Position numbers and translations under genes: made by a program
Source of the DNA: Liolophura sinensis
Taxonomy: Eukaryota > Mollusca > Polyplacophora > Chitonida > Chitonidae
Reading direction: 5' to 3'
Length of the DNA: 64,000 nucleotides
NCBI RefSeq assembly: GCF_032854445.1
Contig: NC_088295.1
Location: 41,405,385 to 41,469,384, forward strand
Notes under the pieces: model-generated
Seen by the model: only the letters and a program-made list of their open reading frames with translations
The model's database searches: none
What the model was told of the DNA's origin: nothing
Part shown: positions 24,403 to 33,552 of the stretch, piece after piece
Position numbering within the stretch: the first letter of the stretch is position 1
Layout: every line of letters begins with the position of its first letter

Positions 24403-24870
24403 CAGTAGTACAGAAGGGGACAACGATTTCGGTGGCGCAATTGCGGTGGCGTCACGCCCGAGAGCAGCTCCTTCAGCTCCATTTCGCGCCAAAACTGACC
24501 AATTGGTGAGTCTCATTTCGTTCGCACCCAAAACTGATGTCACGCGCAAGAGCAGCTCGTTCAGCTCTATTTCGCGCCAAAACTAACCAGTGGGTGAACT
24601 TCATTTCGTTCACGCCAAAACTGACCAATGGGTGATTTCCATTCGCGCCACGCGCGAGATCAGGTCCTTCAGCTCCATTTGGCGCCAAAACTGACCCACA
24701 GGTGAGCTCCATTTCGCGCCAAAACTGATGTCACGCGCGAGAGCAGCTCCCTCAGTTCCATTCTGCGCCAGAACTGACCAATGAGTGAGCTACATTTCGT
24801 TTGCTCCAAAACTGACCAATGGGCCACCGCGTGGTTTTGGCGCCTGAATTTCGTTGACGTCCGCGTTGAC
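24403..24870 (+). repeat. Left terminal inverted repeat with E2F/CCAAT subrepeats
   Basis: Starts CAGTAGTACAGAAGGGG and then holds diverged subrepeats of the form GAGCAGCTCCTTCAGCTCC, ATTTCGCGCCAAAACTGACC, AATGGGTGAGCTCC. The same modules occur in reverse complement at 30.48-31.06 kb. The inner boundary is approximate. Confidence 0.9.
24482..24723 (+). promoter_or_regulatory. Cluster of E2F-like sites with adjacent CCAAT boxes
   Basis: TTTCGCGCCAAA at 24482-24493, 24570-24581 and 24712-24723, and the palindrome TTTGGCGCCAAA at 24678-24689, fit the E2F consensus TTTSSCGC. The first is followed a few bases later by ACTGACCAAT, a CCAAT-box arrangement. Binding is inferred. Confidence 0.55.
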
Positions 24871-24872
24871 GG

Positions 24873-24880
24873 GATAAAAA
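24873..24880 (+). promoter_or_regulatory. TATA-like box of the Polinton polymerase gene
   Basis: GGGATAAAAAG just inside the left TIR, about 100 bp before the start of the polymerase remnant. A plausible core promoter position; not proven. Confidence 0.4.
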
Positions 24881-24982
24881 GAAGGTGTGTGAAGAGGGTG
24901 AAGCTTAAGCCGGCTATCCTACCTGCCTAGACAATACCAGTCCACGTTCACCCAGAGAGACGCTACGCTAACATTATGGCTT

Positions 24983-26233
24983 ATGGAGAGGAGGAGGAGA
25001 AGGAGAGGCTTCGGCAAAGGGGGAGAGGTCCCAGTTTACTTGCAGAACGTGCGACAGGACATTTCCTTGTGCGCCTTCCTGCCTCAGTACGGCTTACCCC
25101 CGTCCCGGCGACAGCCCAAGACGCAGGGTCAGCTTATGGACGCTGTCGTCCAAGGCCGGATGTTTGGCTTCGTCGACATCCACGTGCTAGATCATCTATG
25201 CGGACTTTGCGGAATATCCACAGATACTTAAAAACATCGATGTGAGCCGGGAGGACATAGGCCTCGCGCGGGCAATTGAGATCATGCCCGGTTCCAGGCG
25301 AATGCTGATCGGGAGTATGTTCGGCACGGAAATTCTGCTGGCCAGCCCGTTACTGCAGTGGTATGTAGCTCACAGGTTGGAGGTGACCAAGATATGGAGT
25401 ACGCGCCCGAGCGAGCCTTTCAAACATTTGCGGACGCCGTCACCCAAGCCCGGGGAGAGGGGGACGCCGATCCTTCCAAGGCTCTTATCGGGGAAACGAT
25501 AAAGTTGTTGGGAAATTCTGGCTATGGCAAAACCGTGACAAACCAAGACATGTGGATCTGAAAATCTGTGACCTGACGAAGACGAGCAAGTTACTGGAGA
25601 GTGTACGGTGCCGTGCCGTCGACCAAATCGATGACGACACCTTCAAAGTGGTGAGCAGCAAGAGGACCATTCGCTACAACCTACCCTTGCAAATAGGATC
25701 TATGGTGTACCAGAATGCCAACACTCCGTATGTTGGAGCTTTACTATGATTTCATGACTCGTTTTTTTAACAAGGCGGACTTGCAGCACTGCGAGATGGA
25801 CACGGACTCCGCGTACATGGCCTGGTTTGACCCGGACTGGGAATCCTTGGTTAAGCCTGAGGTGCGGGCGGTATACAAGGCGGAGGGGGACAAATGGTTG
25901 CCTCGGCGCGACCACTACGACTTTGATAAACGTACGCCGGGGCTCTTCAAAGTCGAGTGGTTTGGTGACGCTGTCGTCAGTTTGTGTTTGAAGATATACT
26001 ATTGCCACGGCGGGGAGTCGAACAGTAAAGACAGGCTGTCCTGTAAAGGCGTTAGCGCTTGGGGAGTGGAGAAGGGCGTTTACCTCTCCGTGTTGCGAAG
26101 CCACCAAAGCGCTAGGGGTTGGAACGGAGGTATGCGTATGCGGGGAAACAGCATGTATTCCTATACACAACGTAAAGACGCTTTTACGTATTTTTAAGGG
26201 AAGCGCAAAGTACTGACGGACGGTGATATTTGA
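24983..26233 (+). pseudogene. Polinton family B DNA polymerase, C-terminal (palm/thumb) remnant
   Basis: Protein-primed type replicative polymerase of Polintons. Pieces read in changing frames: GRMFGFVDIHV (about 25155), VSREDIGLA and RRMLIGSMFG (25242 frame), motif B LLGNSGYGKTVTN (25505-25543), motif C MDTDS with the metal-binding aspartates (25796-25810), then SLCLKIYYC and SYTQRKDAFTYF. At least four frame changes occur, near 25235, 25370-25500, 25550 and 25715, plus an in-frame TAA at 26195-26197 and a final TGA at 26231-26233. The N-terminal exonuclease and terminal-protein regions are missing, since full-length relatives are about 1,000 residues or more. Non-functional. Confidence 0.9.
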
Positions 26234-26292
26234 CCGGTCTATCCCGGACGGTTATACACCATGCACTCATAATGTGTTGCCGTGAAGGCTAA

Positions 26293-26338
26293 AATAAATA
26301 CAAGTCAAAACACCACTGTATATGAGTGTCAGTTTATT
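26293..26338. terminator. Convergent poly(A) signals between polymerase and late genes
   Basis: AATAAA at 26293-26298 on the + strand after the polymerase remnant, and TTTATT at 26333-26338 (AATAAA on the - strand) after the protease. Only about 40 bp apart, as expected between convergent transcription units. Confidence 0.55.
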
Positions 26339-26406
26339 TGTATTCTTTTTTATTTCATAACATGTCAAACATGAAAAAAAAACATGGAAAGAAAGTTATT
26401 ACAGTC

Positions 26407-26895
26407 TCAGGCTTTCGGAGTGATAAAAAACGGGGTCTGGACCCCAAACTGGCGGTCCGCCCAATCGAACACCATTAAGTCGTTATCGTATGTCGTGCAC
26501 GACGTGTCCAACGTATTTACAATAGCGTCCATGGGATAACCTCGAGCCTACTGGGTTAAGTAATACACGCAGTATTGTCCTCCCACAATGCCAGTCCACG
26601 TCCAGTGGCGTGTCCTCTGGTTGAGACAAGCGGTGATATCGATGTAGAGGGGTGGGAGTCCGTACGAATCAAAGTATTCTCCCTGGAGACGGGGTGGGTC
26701 TGGTCACACGACTATGAAGACGGCTACCCAACGTTGTCCCGTGCGGAGGCACGTGTCTGTGTTGATGACGCAGGCCCAGGGTATGTTGGTCACTTGGTGA
26801 GGGAGGTGGTCTTGAGTGTAGACATCCCCCAGCACGGTGCGGGTAAACACGTCCGCCTGTAGCACACGTCGCAATTGCACCGTGTCCATATTCAT
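26407..26895 (-). pseudogene. Adenain-like cysteine protease remnant
   Basis: Virion maturation protease of adenovirus/Polinton type. The start ATG at 26895-26893 lies 8 bp past the capsid gene stop. The N-terminal part reads MNMDTVQLRRVLQADVFTR, then VINTDTCLRTGQRWVAVFI. A frameshift near 26704 is followed by GEYFDSYGLPP and VGGQYCVYYL, then a TAG, and the end FFITPKA with TGA at 26407-26409. In the family the residue before W in the WVAV motif is the catalytic His and a Cys precedes GQY/GLF; here they read Arg and Gly. With a frameshift, a stop and apparently lost catalytic residues it is inactive. Confidence 0.82.
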
Positions 26896-26903
26896 ATGTT
26901 TTT

Positions 26904-28083
26904 TCAACTGCCGAATTCACGGAGCACGTTTCCGCTTTTATCCATTTCTATGATATTCTTAAATTCCGCGTAGTGCACCACGTTTATGGTTTCAGGCAGC
27001 GGCCTGGCAAACCGCATCTCCAGGCGCAAATCACCTTTCTGGACCAGGTTCAGTTTGTGATCGTCATGGAGGTTGGGGGTCAAGTCGAAACAAAACAGCT
27101 TGTTGCCTTCGGCTAACGTGATGCGAAGGATGGCGCTCCCCTCGTCGTGAAATACTTTCCCCGTGTAGCTAAAGAGGTTCATGTACGTTATGTCGAAATT
27201 CCCGGTCTCAAAGTCGGGTGTCGGGGGCTTGGCAGGAATTTGACGTCCACCGACATACAAGGCGACGAAGTTTGTGTAAAAGTGCTGGAAATGGAACGGA
27301 TTTTTAGCGTAGCCCCTGCCAAAAGGTTTGTTGCTCACGCATCCCACTACTAAACGTGTCCGTAAGCTGCCCAGAAATACGTTTAGTTCGTTGATGAAGG
27401 TGTGGCCTTTGGGTCTGGAGAAATACTTGGTCAGCACTTGGCGCATAGGGTACTTGGCAGGAGCTTTGGCCAACGCTTTCAAATGCCAGGTTGAACACTG
27501 CTGGTGACTTGGACCTCAAAGAGAGATCAACGCCTCCTCTAAGCGGGTCTTGTACTCGGAAGCCTCCTAACCCGACATCAAGGCAAATGCATCCTTGGAC
27601 AGGGTGAGACGGACGCGGACGGTCACGTTGTTCAGCAGGTGACGCCGTTGCAGGAACATCTGTCAACCGACAGACTTTGAGCCGTGAGTTGCAGCCATTT
27701 GTCAAACCCCATGTTGGTCTCATCCGTCTCGTCAAACCACCCTGGATTGTCCGTGTACCACAAGGCGGATGACAGCTGGCCTCTGCGCCGTAAGACAACA
27801 ACGTCTCCAAGTAGGCACGGTTAGTTGAAGGTACACTCTTGCCGGCCCCCACAACCTCTCCTTCCCCGTCGATGATTTGCGCCTTCACGTACAACATGGT
27901 GTTGACCACGTCCAAGTACGTGCCACTTTCCGCGTTGGTGATGAGCAATTCCACGGGCCCCACGTCGCTCAGGCTGGCGATGAGATTGTAGGCATCCTAA
28001 CAACCTTCTCGAACTCTCGTGTCGGTCCACAAATCACAGTCACTGCTGACCGAAGGGCAACACTCGGCGTGGGGGAGAGCCAT
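26904..28083 (-). pseudogene. Polinton major capsid protein (hexon-like, double jelly roll), degraded
   Basis: Main shell protein; in animal genomes it is often annotated as F54H12.2-like. ATG at 28083 (MALPHAECC). Central pieces include LLITNAESGTYLDVVNTMLY and RAYLETLLSYGAEA; the long C-terminal frame (27482-26904, 192 codons) reads KYPMRQVLTKYF, KNPFHFQHFYTNFVALYVGG, FDLTPNLHD and NVVHYAEFKNIIEMD, then TGA at 26904-26906. An in-frame TAG near 27995, several frame changes and loss of middle sequence (coding span about 390 residues) show decay. Followed directly by the protease gene. Confidence 0.9.
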
Positions 28084-28087
28084 GGCG

Positions 28088-28513
28088 TTAGCTAAAAAAT
28101 ATCCCGTGCGGAGGGGGTTTGGTGCGTCGAGGTCGGCGGGAGAGCGTGCGTCTTTTGGGCCCAACGGGCAGGTGAGGACTAGAGGGAGCGGTGCGTTGGA
28201 CCTTCCGTTTTGTAGACGTCCCTCTCACTCCTCCCAGCTTGGCCCTCACCCTGTGCTGCACATAGCGACCGGCTTTGGCCACCAGCTGTCTTCCCCACTC
28301 CAGAGTGCGTCACACGTCGTCCATGACTTTCACTCCCCCATGTAACGCAGTTTTTCGTGTTGCAGACGTTATGATGGAAATGCTGAACCCGAGCAAGCCG
28401 TGACCGCGCTGTACAACCGCACCCCGAAACACAGTTAACCGACCTCCGCCAGCCTACTTGGTGTAATAGTCGATGTGGGATCGGTACATGGCGGGGTTGT
28501 CCACGACAGTCAT
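28088..28513 (-). pseudogene. Small basic virion protein remnant of the Polinton
   Basis: ATG at 28513 just after the penton-like stop. Reads MTVVDNPAMYRSHIDYYTK, TAG, AGGG, then VVQRGHGLLGF, a second stop (TGA) after VMDD, and an Arg/Lys-rich end (GRYVQHRVRAKL ... GPKRRTLSRRPRRTK). I recognise the YY...GGG...QRGHGL pattern as a recurring small Polinton virion gene between the penton and capsid genes. Its exact role (cement or core) is unknown to me. Two in-frame stops make it a pseudogene. Confidence 0.65.
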
Positions 28514-28524
28514 TGCTTTACACT

Positions 28525-28915
28525 TCAAATGTCAAGTGTCAGCACCACTTTACCGCGTTCAAATGCGACGGATTGGCCCTTATCGTCCCTAATATCAATT
28601 TCCACCGTCGAGAAATGCTTGCGCCCCACGGGGATGTATTCCACGTGTTGGAATGTCTTGAAGATGTGTTGCCCAAACTTCCCTTTCGTGGTGACCAGCC
28701 GCAGCAGCGGGGCCAGCGTGTCTCTCACCACACGCGGTTCGACAATGTCCGTGTACACGTACAGCGTGGGTGTGGTGGCATCTAAATCTTCGGCGCCGAC
28801 ATGCAGCAGATCCGCCAGCCCCATGGGCCAGTCATACGGTAAATTCTTGAGTTGCTTCAGATGCGGGCTGAAACTGATCCCCAGCTGTTTCTGAAACCAC
28901 GGCTGTAATTCCGCT
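28525..28915 (-). pseudogene. Penton-like minor capsid protein, C-terminal part only
   Basis: The frame reads QKQLGISFSPHLKQLKNLPY, then LYVYTDIVEPRVV, LLRLVTTKG, VEYIPVGRKHFSTVEIDIRD and KVVLTLDI with TGA at 28525-28527. I associate this C-terminus with the Polinton minor capsid (penton) protein. The N-terminal part is absent: upstream sequence runs straight into the pX-like gene end, so a deletion junction lies near 28,915. Assignment to penton rather than another minor capsid protein is moderate. Confidence 0.65.
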
Positions 28916-28920
28916 GCACG

Positions 28921-29185
28921 TCATCGAAACTGAACGTCAAACTGAACAATGCCACCGATGAGGGCTGGTGCGGTGGCGGCGAGGAGGGGTTTGAGCAGCG
29001 CTGAATGAGAAACCCACCGCGTTGAACAATCCGTCCTTTCTTGTACAGGGGAACACTTTTCTTGACCAAGGTGCGAAGACCCGTCTTGTGCCTCTGTAGC
29101 TTCCCCTTGTGAGCCCGCGATAGGGGAACGTTCCCATTTAACACATTCTTGGCACATTCACACAACCACCGAAGTAAACCCGGAT
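28921..29185 (-). pseudogene. pX-like basic core protein remnant
   Basis: Reads LCECAKNVLNGNVPLS, a Lys/Arg-rich middle (KLQRHKTGLRTLVKK, KKGRIVQRGGF) and, after a frameshift, LLKPLLAATAPALIGGIV, ending with a stop at 28921. A basic DNA-condensing virion protein with a GGF...hydrophobic tail recurs in Polintons and adintoviruses and has been compared with adenovirus pX; the functional name is tentative. The N-terminus overlaps the end of the ATPase remnant. Confidence 0.65.
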
Positions 29186-29600
29186 CGTTTGAAATCAACC
29201 AGCAAATGCCCGTGAGGTTCGGCGGTGGCATCCTCCAAAGGCCTCGCGCACGTATTGCGTCCACCCTGGAGTCATCTGTTTAGCGATCGTGGTAATTCTC
29301 ACGGATTTTAAACACCAAGTAGTGTGCGTTCAGACTGATAGTGCGATGATCTTTGTTTTGTTGAACATGGTCTGAACGATGTACACCACGCTGATAATAC
29401 GGCGGTGGCTGCCTTTGATAAGAGTTTTGACACGCGTTCGTCCCGCTTCGGCCATCAAATTGTCCACGACAATGGTCAACTCCACTCCCCCGGGTCGAAT
29501 GCTGACGGGCTGAGCACAACCTTCTTCAAACCAAACGTTGGGTAACGTGGTGTACAATGGCTGCCACTCCCCGTAACACCAATCGTGAACGCCATGGTAC
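29160..29600 (-). pseudogene. FtsK/HerA-type DNA packaging ATPase, C-terminal half
   Basis: Genome-packaging motor of the Polinton. Visible pieces: CYGEWQPLY, LPNVWFEEG, VVDNLMAEAG (Walker B region, with Asp-Asn at the usual acidic pair), IISVVYIVQTMFN, then in a shifted frame RTISLNAHYLVFKIREN, and in a third frame AKQMTPGWTQYVREAFGG. At least three frames are needed and no Walker A (GxxGxGKT/S) is present upstream, so the nucleotide-binding part is deleted. Inactive. Confidence 0.82.
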
Positions 29601-29737
29601 GTAGCGGGGAGGAGGTCAGGTCGTTCGTCAGCCGACTCGAGATGTCACTTGGCGACGTCGGTGATGATGGTGATGTGGTGGTGACGGCGGCGGCGGCGGG
29701 GAGAAAGGCTTCCCGGACCAACGGAGGAGCGTCTTGT

Positions 29738-29845
29738 TCAATTGCCCTTGTAGATATTGGTTGACTGATCTTGGAGTTCCGCGGCCAATCCACCCACTAA
29801 AACTCCGATGTACAAGAGAACTCCGAGCACGGCTGCCACGGTCCT
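29738..29845 (-). pseudogene. Short open segment with one membrane helix
   Basis: Between ATPase and integrase remnants the minus strand reads VAAVLGVLLYIGVLVGG then LAAELQDQSTNIYKGN and a stop at 29738-29740. The hydrophobic run would span a membrane once. No start codon is present in frame after an upstream stop. Function and reality uncertain. Confidence 0.3.
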
Positions 29846-29939
29846 TTATTCTCGCGCAAGCCTTGTACTCACTGATCCATCCCTTGAGGTATGTCGATAG
29901 GAAGTGACAGTCACCCCCCGTCATCCTCGATCCTCGGGG

Positions 29940-30420
29940 TTAAATACGTTTGACCTCCGTAGCCGGTACCCAAGAATTAAAGCTGGGCGGATAGCCGACC
30001 TACTTCACCCAATATTACAGTTTTCCTCGGCGGCGTTCCCATTTAAAGATCTTCTTAACCTGATAAAACTTGTCTGCTGCCACCGTCACCGGTTGCAGTT
30101 CGGTCTCGTAAAACGTCTAGAGCATCCTTTCCTAGTTCAAGTCCTGGAGTGTGTACACGACAGGCTGATGAGGGACGATGCGGAACATTCCCGTGCTCCA
30201 ATATTCCGGGTTTTTTTTTCGAATTTCCCTTTCACTTTACTTATGCCTAGAGATCGCCGGCGCGATAACGGTACACCGCTCGTTTGGACGTGGGTGGACC
30301 GTACAAAGTTTAAAGCATTTCTGGTTCAGGGTAGTAACTTCGATGGGGGCCCGCCGTATACTCCGGTGATACGCTCGATAATAATCGCGGGCCAGCGTCG
30401 GTAAGGCGCACGACCTGCTC
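29940..30420 (-). pseudogene. Polinton retroviral-type integrase, C-terminal remnant
   Basis: Reads YHRSIRRAPIEVTTLNQKCF, FKLCTVHPRPNERCTV, then FYETELQPV and WERRRGKL, and a chromodomain-like VGYPPSFNSWVPATEVK ending in TAA at 29940-29942. In the piece from 30230 leftward I count several in-frame stops (for example in LQDLN*ERML* and WVK*). The zinc finger and the DDE catalytic core are absent: the sequence upstream runs into the right TIR. Location next to a TIR and reading inward is the usual Polinton position. Confidence 0.8.
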
Positions 30421-30479
30421 GCACGACCTGTAGGACGTCCCTGATTGACAATACCATCCCGCAAACATACTACGGAGTG

Positions 30480-31063
30480 CACCCGTGTACTCACCCATGG
30501 GTCCGTTTGCGCCCGAAGGGAGCTGAAGGAGCTGCGCTCATTGTTCGTCACGTGCCTTGCTCTGAGCGACGACTCAACGACACACCTGCATCGTGACGTC
30601 GGGCCTCGCTCTGAGCGAGGACTCAACGATACGTCACGCATGGACGTCAAGCGCCTGCTGACCGTTGTAGGCACCTCTTGTGACGTCATACGATCTGCTC
30701 TCACGCGTGGACATCAGTTTTTGCGCTAAATGGAGCTTACCCATGGGACAGTTTGGGCGCGAAATGAAACTGTAGGAGTTGCTTGCGCGTGACGTCACGC
30801 GCCTCATTGGTCTGTTTTTGCGCGTATTGGAGCTCACCCATGGGTCAATTTTGGCACGAAATGGAGCCGAGGGAGCTGTTCTCGCGCGTGGACGCTCATG
30901 CGCCCGTTGAAGGAGCTGCGTTTATTGGTCCTTTGGCGCGCCACGAGTGACATGTGACGTCACGCGCATGCGCCCTCGCTCATGGGAGCGCGGGCTCAAC
31001 GACACATCTGCACACCGCAAACGCGCAACCGTAAGCCGACACGTTCTGCCCCTTCTATACTAA
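30480..31063 (-). repeat. Right terminal inverted repeat with subrepeats
   Basis: The reverse complement starts TTAGTATAGAAGGGG and repeats the same modules as the left TIR (GAGCAGATC, CAGCTCCCTCGGCTCCATTT, CCCATGGGTGAGCTCC). It is somewhat longer than the left copy, with extra CGTTGAG...GCTCAGAGC modules. The inner edge is approximate. Confidence 0.88.
30681..30962. promoter_or_regulatory. Three perfect CRE motifs TGACGTCA in right TIR
   Basis: TGACGTCA at 30681-30688, 30790-30797 and 30955-30962. The left TIR has only TGATGTCA-like versions. An E2F-like GGGCGCGAAA lies at 30755-30764. Regulatory use is inferred. Confidence 0.5.
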
Positions 31064-31069
31064 TTACGC
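31064..31069. repeat. Right 6-bp target-site duplication TTACGC
   Basis: Exact copy of 24397-24402, directly outside the right TIR. Confidence 0.9.
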
Positions 31070-31165
31070 TGTATTCCAGAATATTTAAATTATACGACCA
31101 GCGGGCCGCACTATGGTGGGAGAAATCCACGACCATCTGCACGTTGCTATAGGCTTCCCACGTTA
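31064..31165 (-). mobile_element. SINE core half, interrupted by the Polinton
   Basis: TTACGCTGTATTCCAGAATA, ACGACCAGCGGGCCGCACTA, TGGTGGGAG and CACGACCATCTGCACGTTGC continue the SINE whose tail is at 24366-24402, in the same orientation. Confidence 0.85.
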
Positions 31166-33479
31166 CGGCCGGAGTTGATGGTTGAAATGTCAGCCATCTA
31201 ACATCTTGTATTCGAGCACTGAGTTAAGTATTAAGCTACATATCCTTTGACTTTCTTTAAAAATAAGACAAGATACAATATTGAGTCAAGATAACAAGAT
31301 GACACAGATGTTGTTCGTACATACTACAGTTAAACGTACTGTCACAAGCTTAAACAAATACCGACTGTGCATCTGACAGTTTGACTTGGAATACAGTTCA
31401 TTATCATATTCACTATGGTAGTCACATTGTTTTCAGATAAATATCGTTCTACCAATGTACATGATCCAAATCACCATAGTCGCGGCTCGTACATGACACA
31501 GTTAGAGGTGTTCTGTTTTCTATGTACTGATAATCCCAGTTTGCTTCAACACACGCCACCCGTTTAACAGTCATAATGCAATCGATTAGCCCACGGAAAA
31601 ACAACAGTGCCACAAAGCCATCGATCTACTGTCTATATAGTACATGGGCCACAAAAGGCTCGTTGGCCATGATAATCGTAACCAATCAATCATATCGTAT
31701 CACATCACTGTGTAATGCACTGGCAACACCATTAAGCTGTTTGGGTGACGAACTGATGCTTTTTGCCACGTAGTCGTCGTTCCAGACGTCTCTGTATGTA
31801 TTAGTGTTAGGTTTTATCATATAATGATGAAATGATCATATATGGCATGTATGGCGGTTCAGCCTGAATTCCAAACAGAGCAGACAGCACTCCAAAAAGG
31901 CAGTCTCTGACAGTTAAGCAGTCTAGCTCATATATTTTTCCACTTCGATAGTAATAGGTTATTCCAGGAAAGCGAAAGTAGAAGGAGAAACCATGGGGAA
32001 TGGCCAGGGTGACCTTCGGTATATACATGTGGACCGTGCACTTATTGATCATGAGGATATCTATCTCGGTATAGCTACTCAATACATGCATGCGGTCAGG
32101 ATTTATTTCCCACGGGTTTTAGCAGTGGAGTTTCCGACGAGAACATAAAAAAGCATAAACCAATAGCCATTTCATTTTAGCTTCGAAGCAATTCTCTCTG
32201 TACAGCTTCTATAGGTCAAAAGCGTTATGAGTTCATCATTCAAAGAATTCACGTATATTTTAATAATATTTAAACTAAAAAATATTGCAAACATTTCAAA
32301 CAAACCTATAAATTTAACTTTTAAAATAAAATTTCTATATCAAATATTGGGATTAGGTTCAATTTACACAAAAAACATAATGTCTGCATATGGAGAAAGT
32401 ATAGATGTTTGTGAAATATATTAACGACTTTCAGCTGTAGTGTAAGGACCTTCAGACGCTTCAATTTGTCGTATCGGCTCGACGAATTAAACAATATTTA
32501 ATGAAAATAGGACAAACCTATGTTTTGGCTGCGTTCACACAGTGCAAACTTAGCCAATGTCAACAACCTATGAAATAGCAATTTATCCAATTTTATTCGT
32601 CAGTTTAAATTCGACGAGGTGATATGACACATGGCATGGTGTGAATTCGACGTTGTGAAAGATGTTTACTTTAAACGCTGTATCATGTAAACAGGGTTGT
32701 AGATTTAACACACTGGTGTCCATTCTAGTAGTGACAACGATATGTTAAACATATGGTGTGTTCCCTAATTCTGTAACGCGTATCTAGAATACCACTGAAG
32801 GATATCAAAACTTCTCTATGATTATGTCTGTTTTTACGGATTAAAACACGGTAATGTGATATTCCAAACATGTCGCGAGTCGTGTTCAAATACTTTATAC
32901 ATTTTGAAATGAAAACCCGTACAGGTATTATTTCCTCCATTGTCTACCAGGTGCTGTAGGTATCATTTATATTCGACTACAAAAACATGATTAGACGGAC
33001 GACTTGGCCACAAATGCTTGAGCCAGTGTGATTATTTAAGATCATCTACATATGGTACTGTATTGCCTGAACAAACACGAACTTAATGATATTGAAACAT
33101 GTTTAATTCTTACCCACCAGTCTTGATTAGGAGGACACAGAAATATTTCTATTTCAATTTATGCTATAAAAGGTGTTCATTGTTTTCAAGTTAGTAGCCT
33201 TGGTAATATTATTAAATAATAATATTTATCAATAAATAAATGAGAAAATGTGCTTTATTCGTGATTATTATGCCAATATGTAGGTAGGTGAAACCCACTG
33301 GAATATTGACTCACTGAAGCCATGCAGTGACCAAATCTGCAAGTTAGAAAGATGTATTAAATACCAAGCTTATCCGGATATCAGCTCCGAGAGCTAATCT
33401 AAATAACTAACCACCACCAAAATGTCTAAGTTAATATGGCTCTTGTAGACATGGCATATACATGTAGACAGTCTGTACT

Positions 33480-33552
33480 TGAATGGTTTCCTCCACCCTT
33501 GTAAAGCTTGACAGCTGAGCGTCAAACACTGATCAAATAAATACATAAATAC
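33480..33552 (+). mobile_element. Worn SINE 3' end
   Basis: ATGGTTTCCTCCACCCTTGT, then AAACACTGATCAAATAAATA and CATAAATA follow the SINE core-to-tail order with a shortened middle. Confidence 0.45.

Larger units (their letters stand above)
24403..31063. mobile_element. Degraded, internally deleted Polinton/Maverick (adintovirus-like) element
   Basis: 6,661 bp, visibly richer in GC than its flanks, with terminal inverted repeats (ends CAGTAGTACAGAAGGGG and, reverse-complemented, TTAGTATAGAAGGGG) and 6-bp target duplications. Remnants of protein-primed type DNA polymerase B (+), and of protease, capsid proteins, packaging ATPase and integrase (all -), lie in the usual Polinton layout: polymerase from one end, integrase next to the other, virion genes between. 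Polintons are usually 15-20 kb, so more than half is missing. All genes are broken by frameshifts, stops or lost domains. It could equally be called an endogenous adintovirus. Confidence 0.95.

Noticed and set aside
25700-26170. 156-codon minus-strand ORF over the polymerase palm region
   Set aside because: Shadow of the + strand polymerase segment that carries the MDTDS motif.
29904-30404. 166-codon + strand ORF inside the Polinton
   Set aside because: It is antisense to the integrase remnant, whose motifs are recognisable on the minus strand. The + frame shows no motif.
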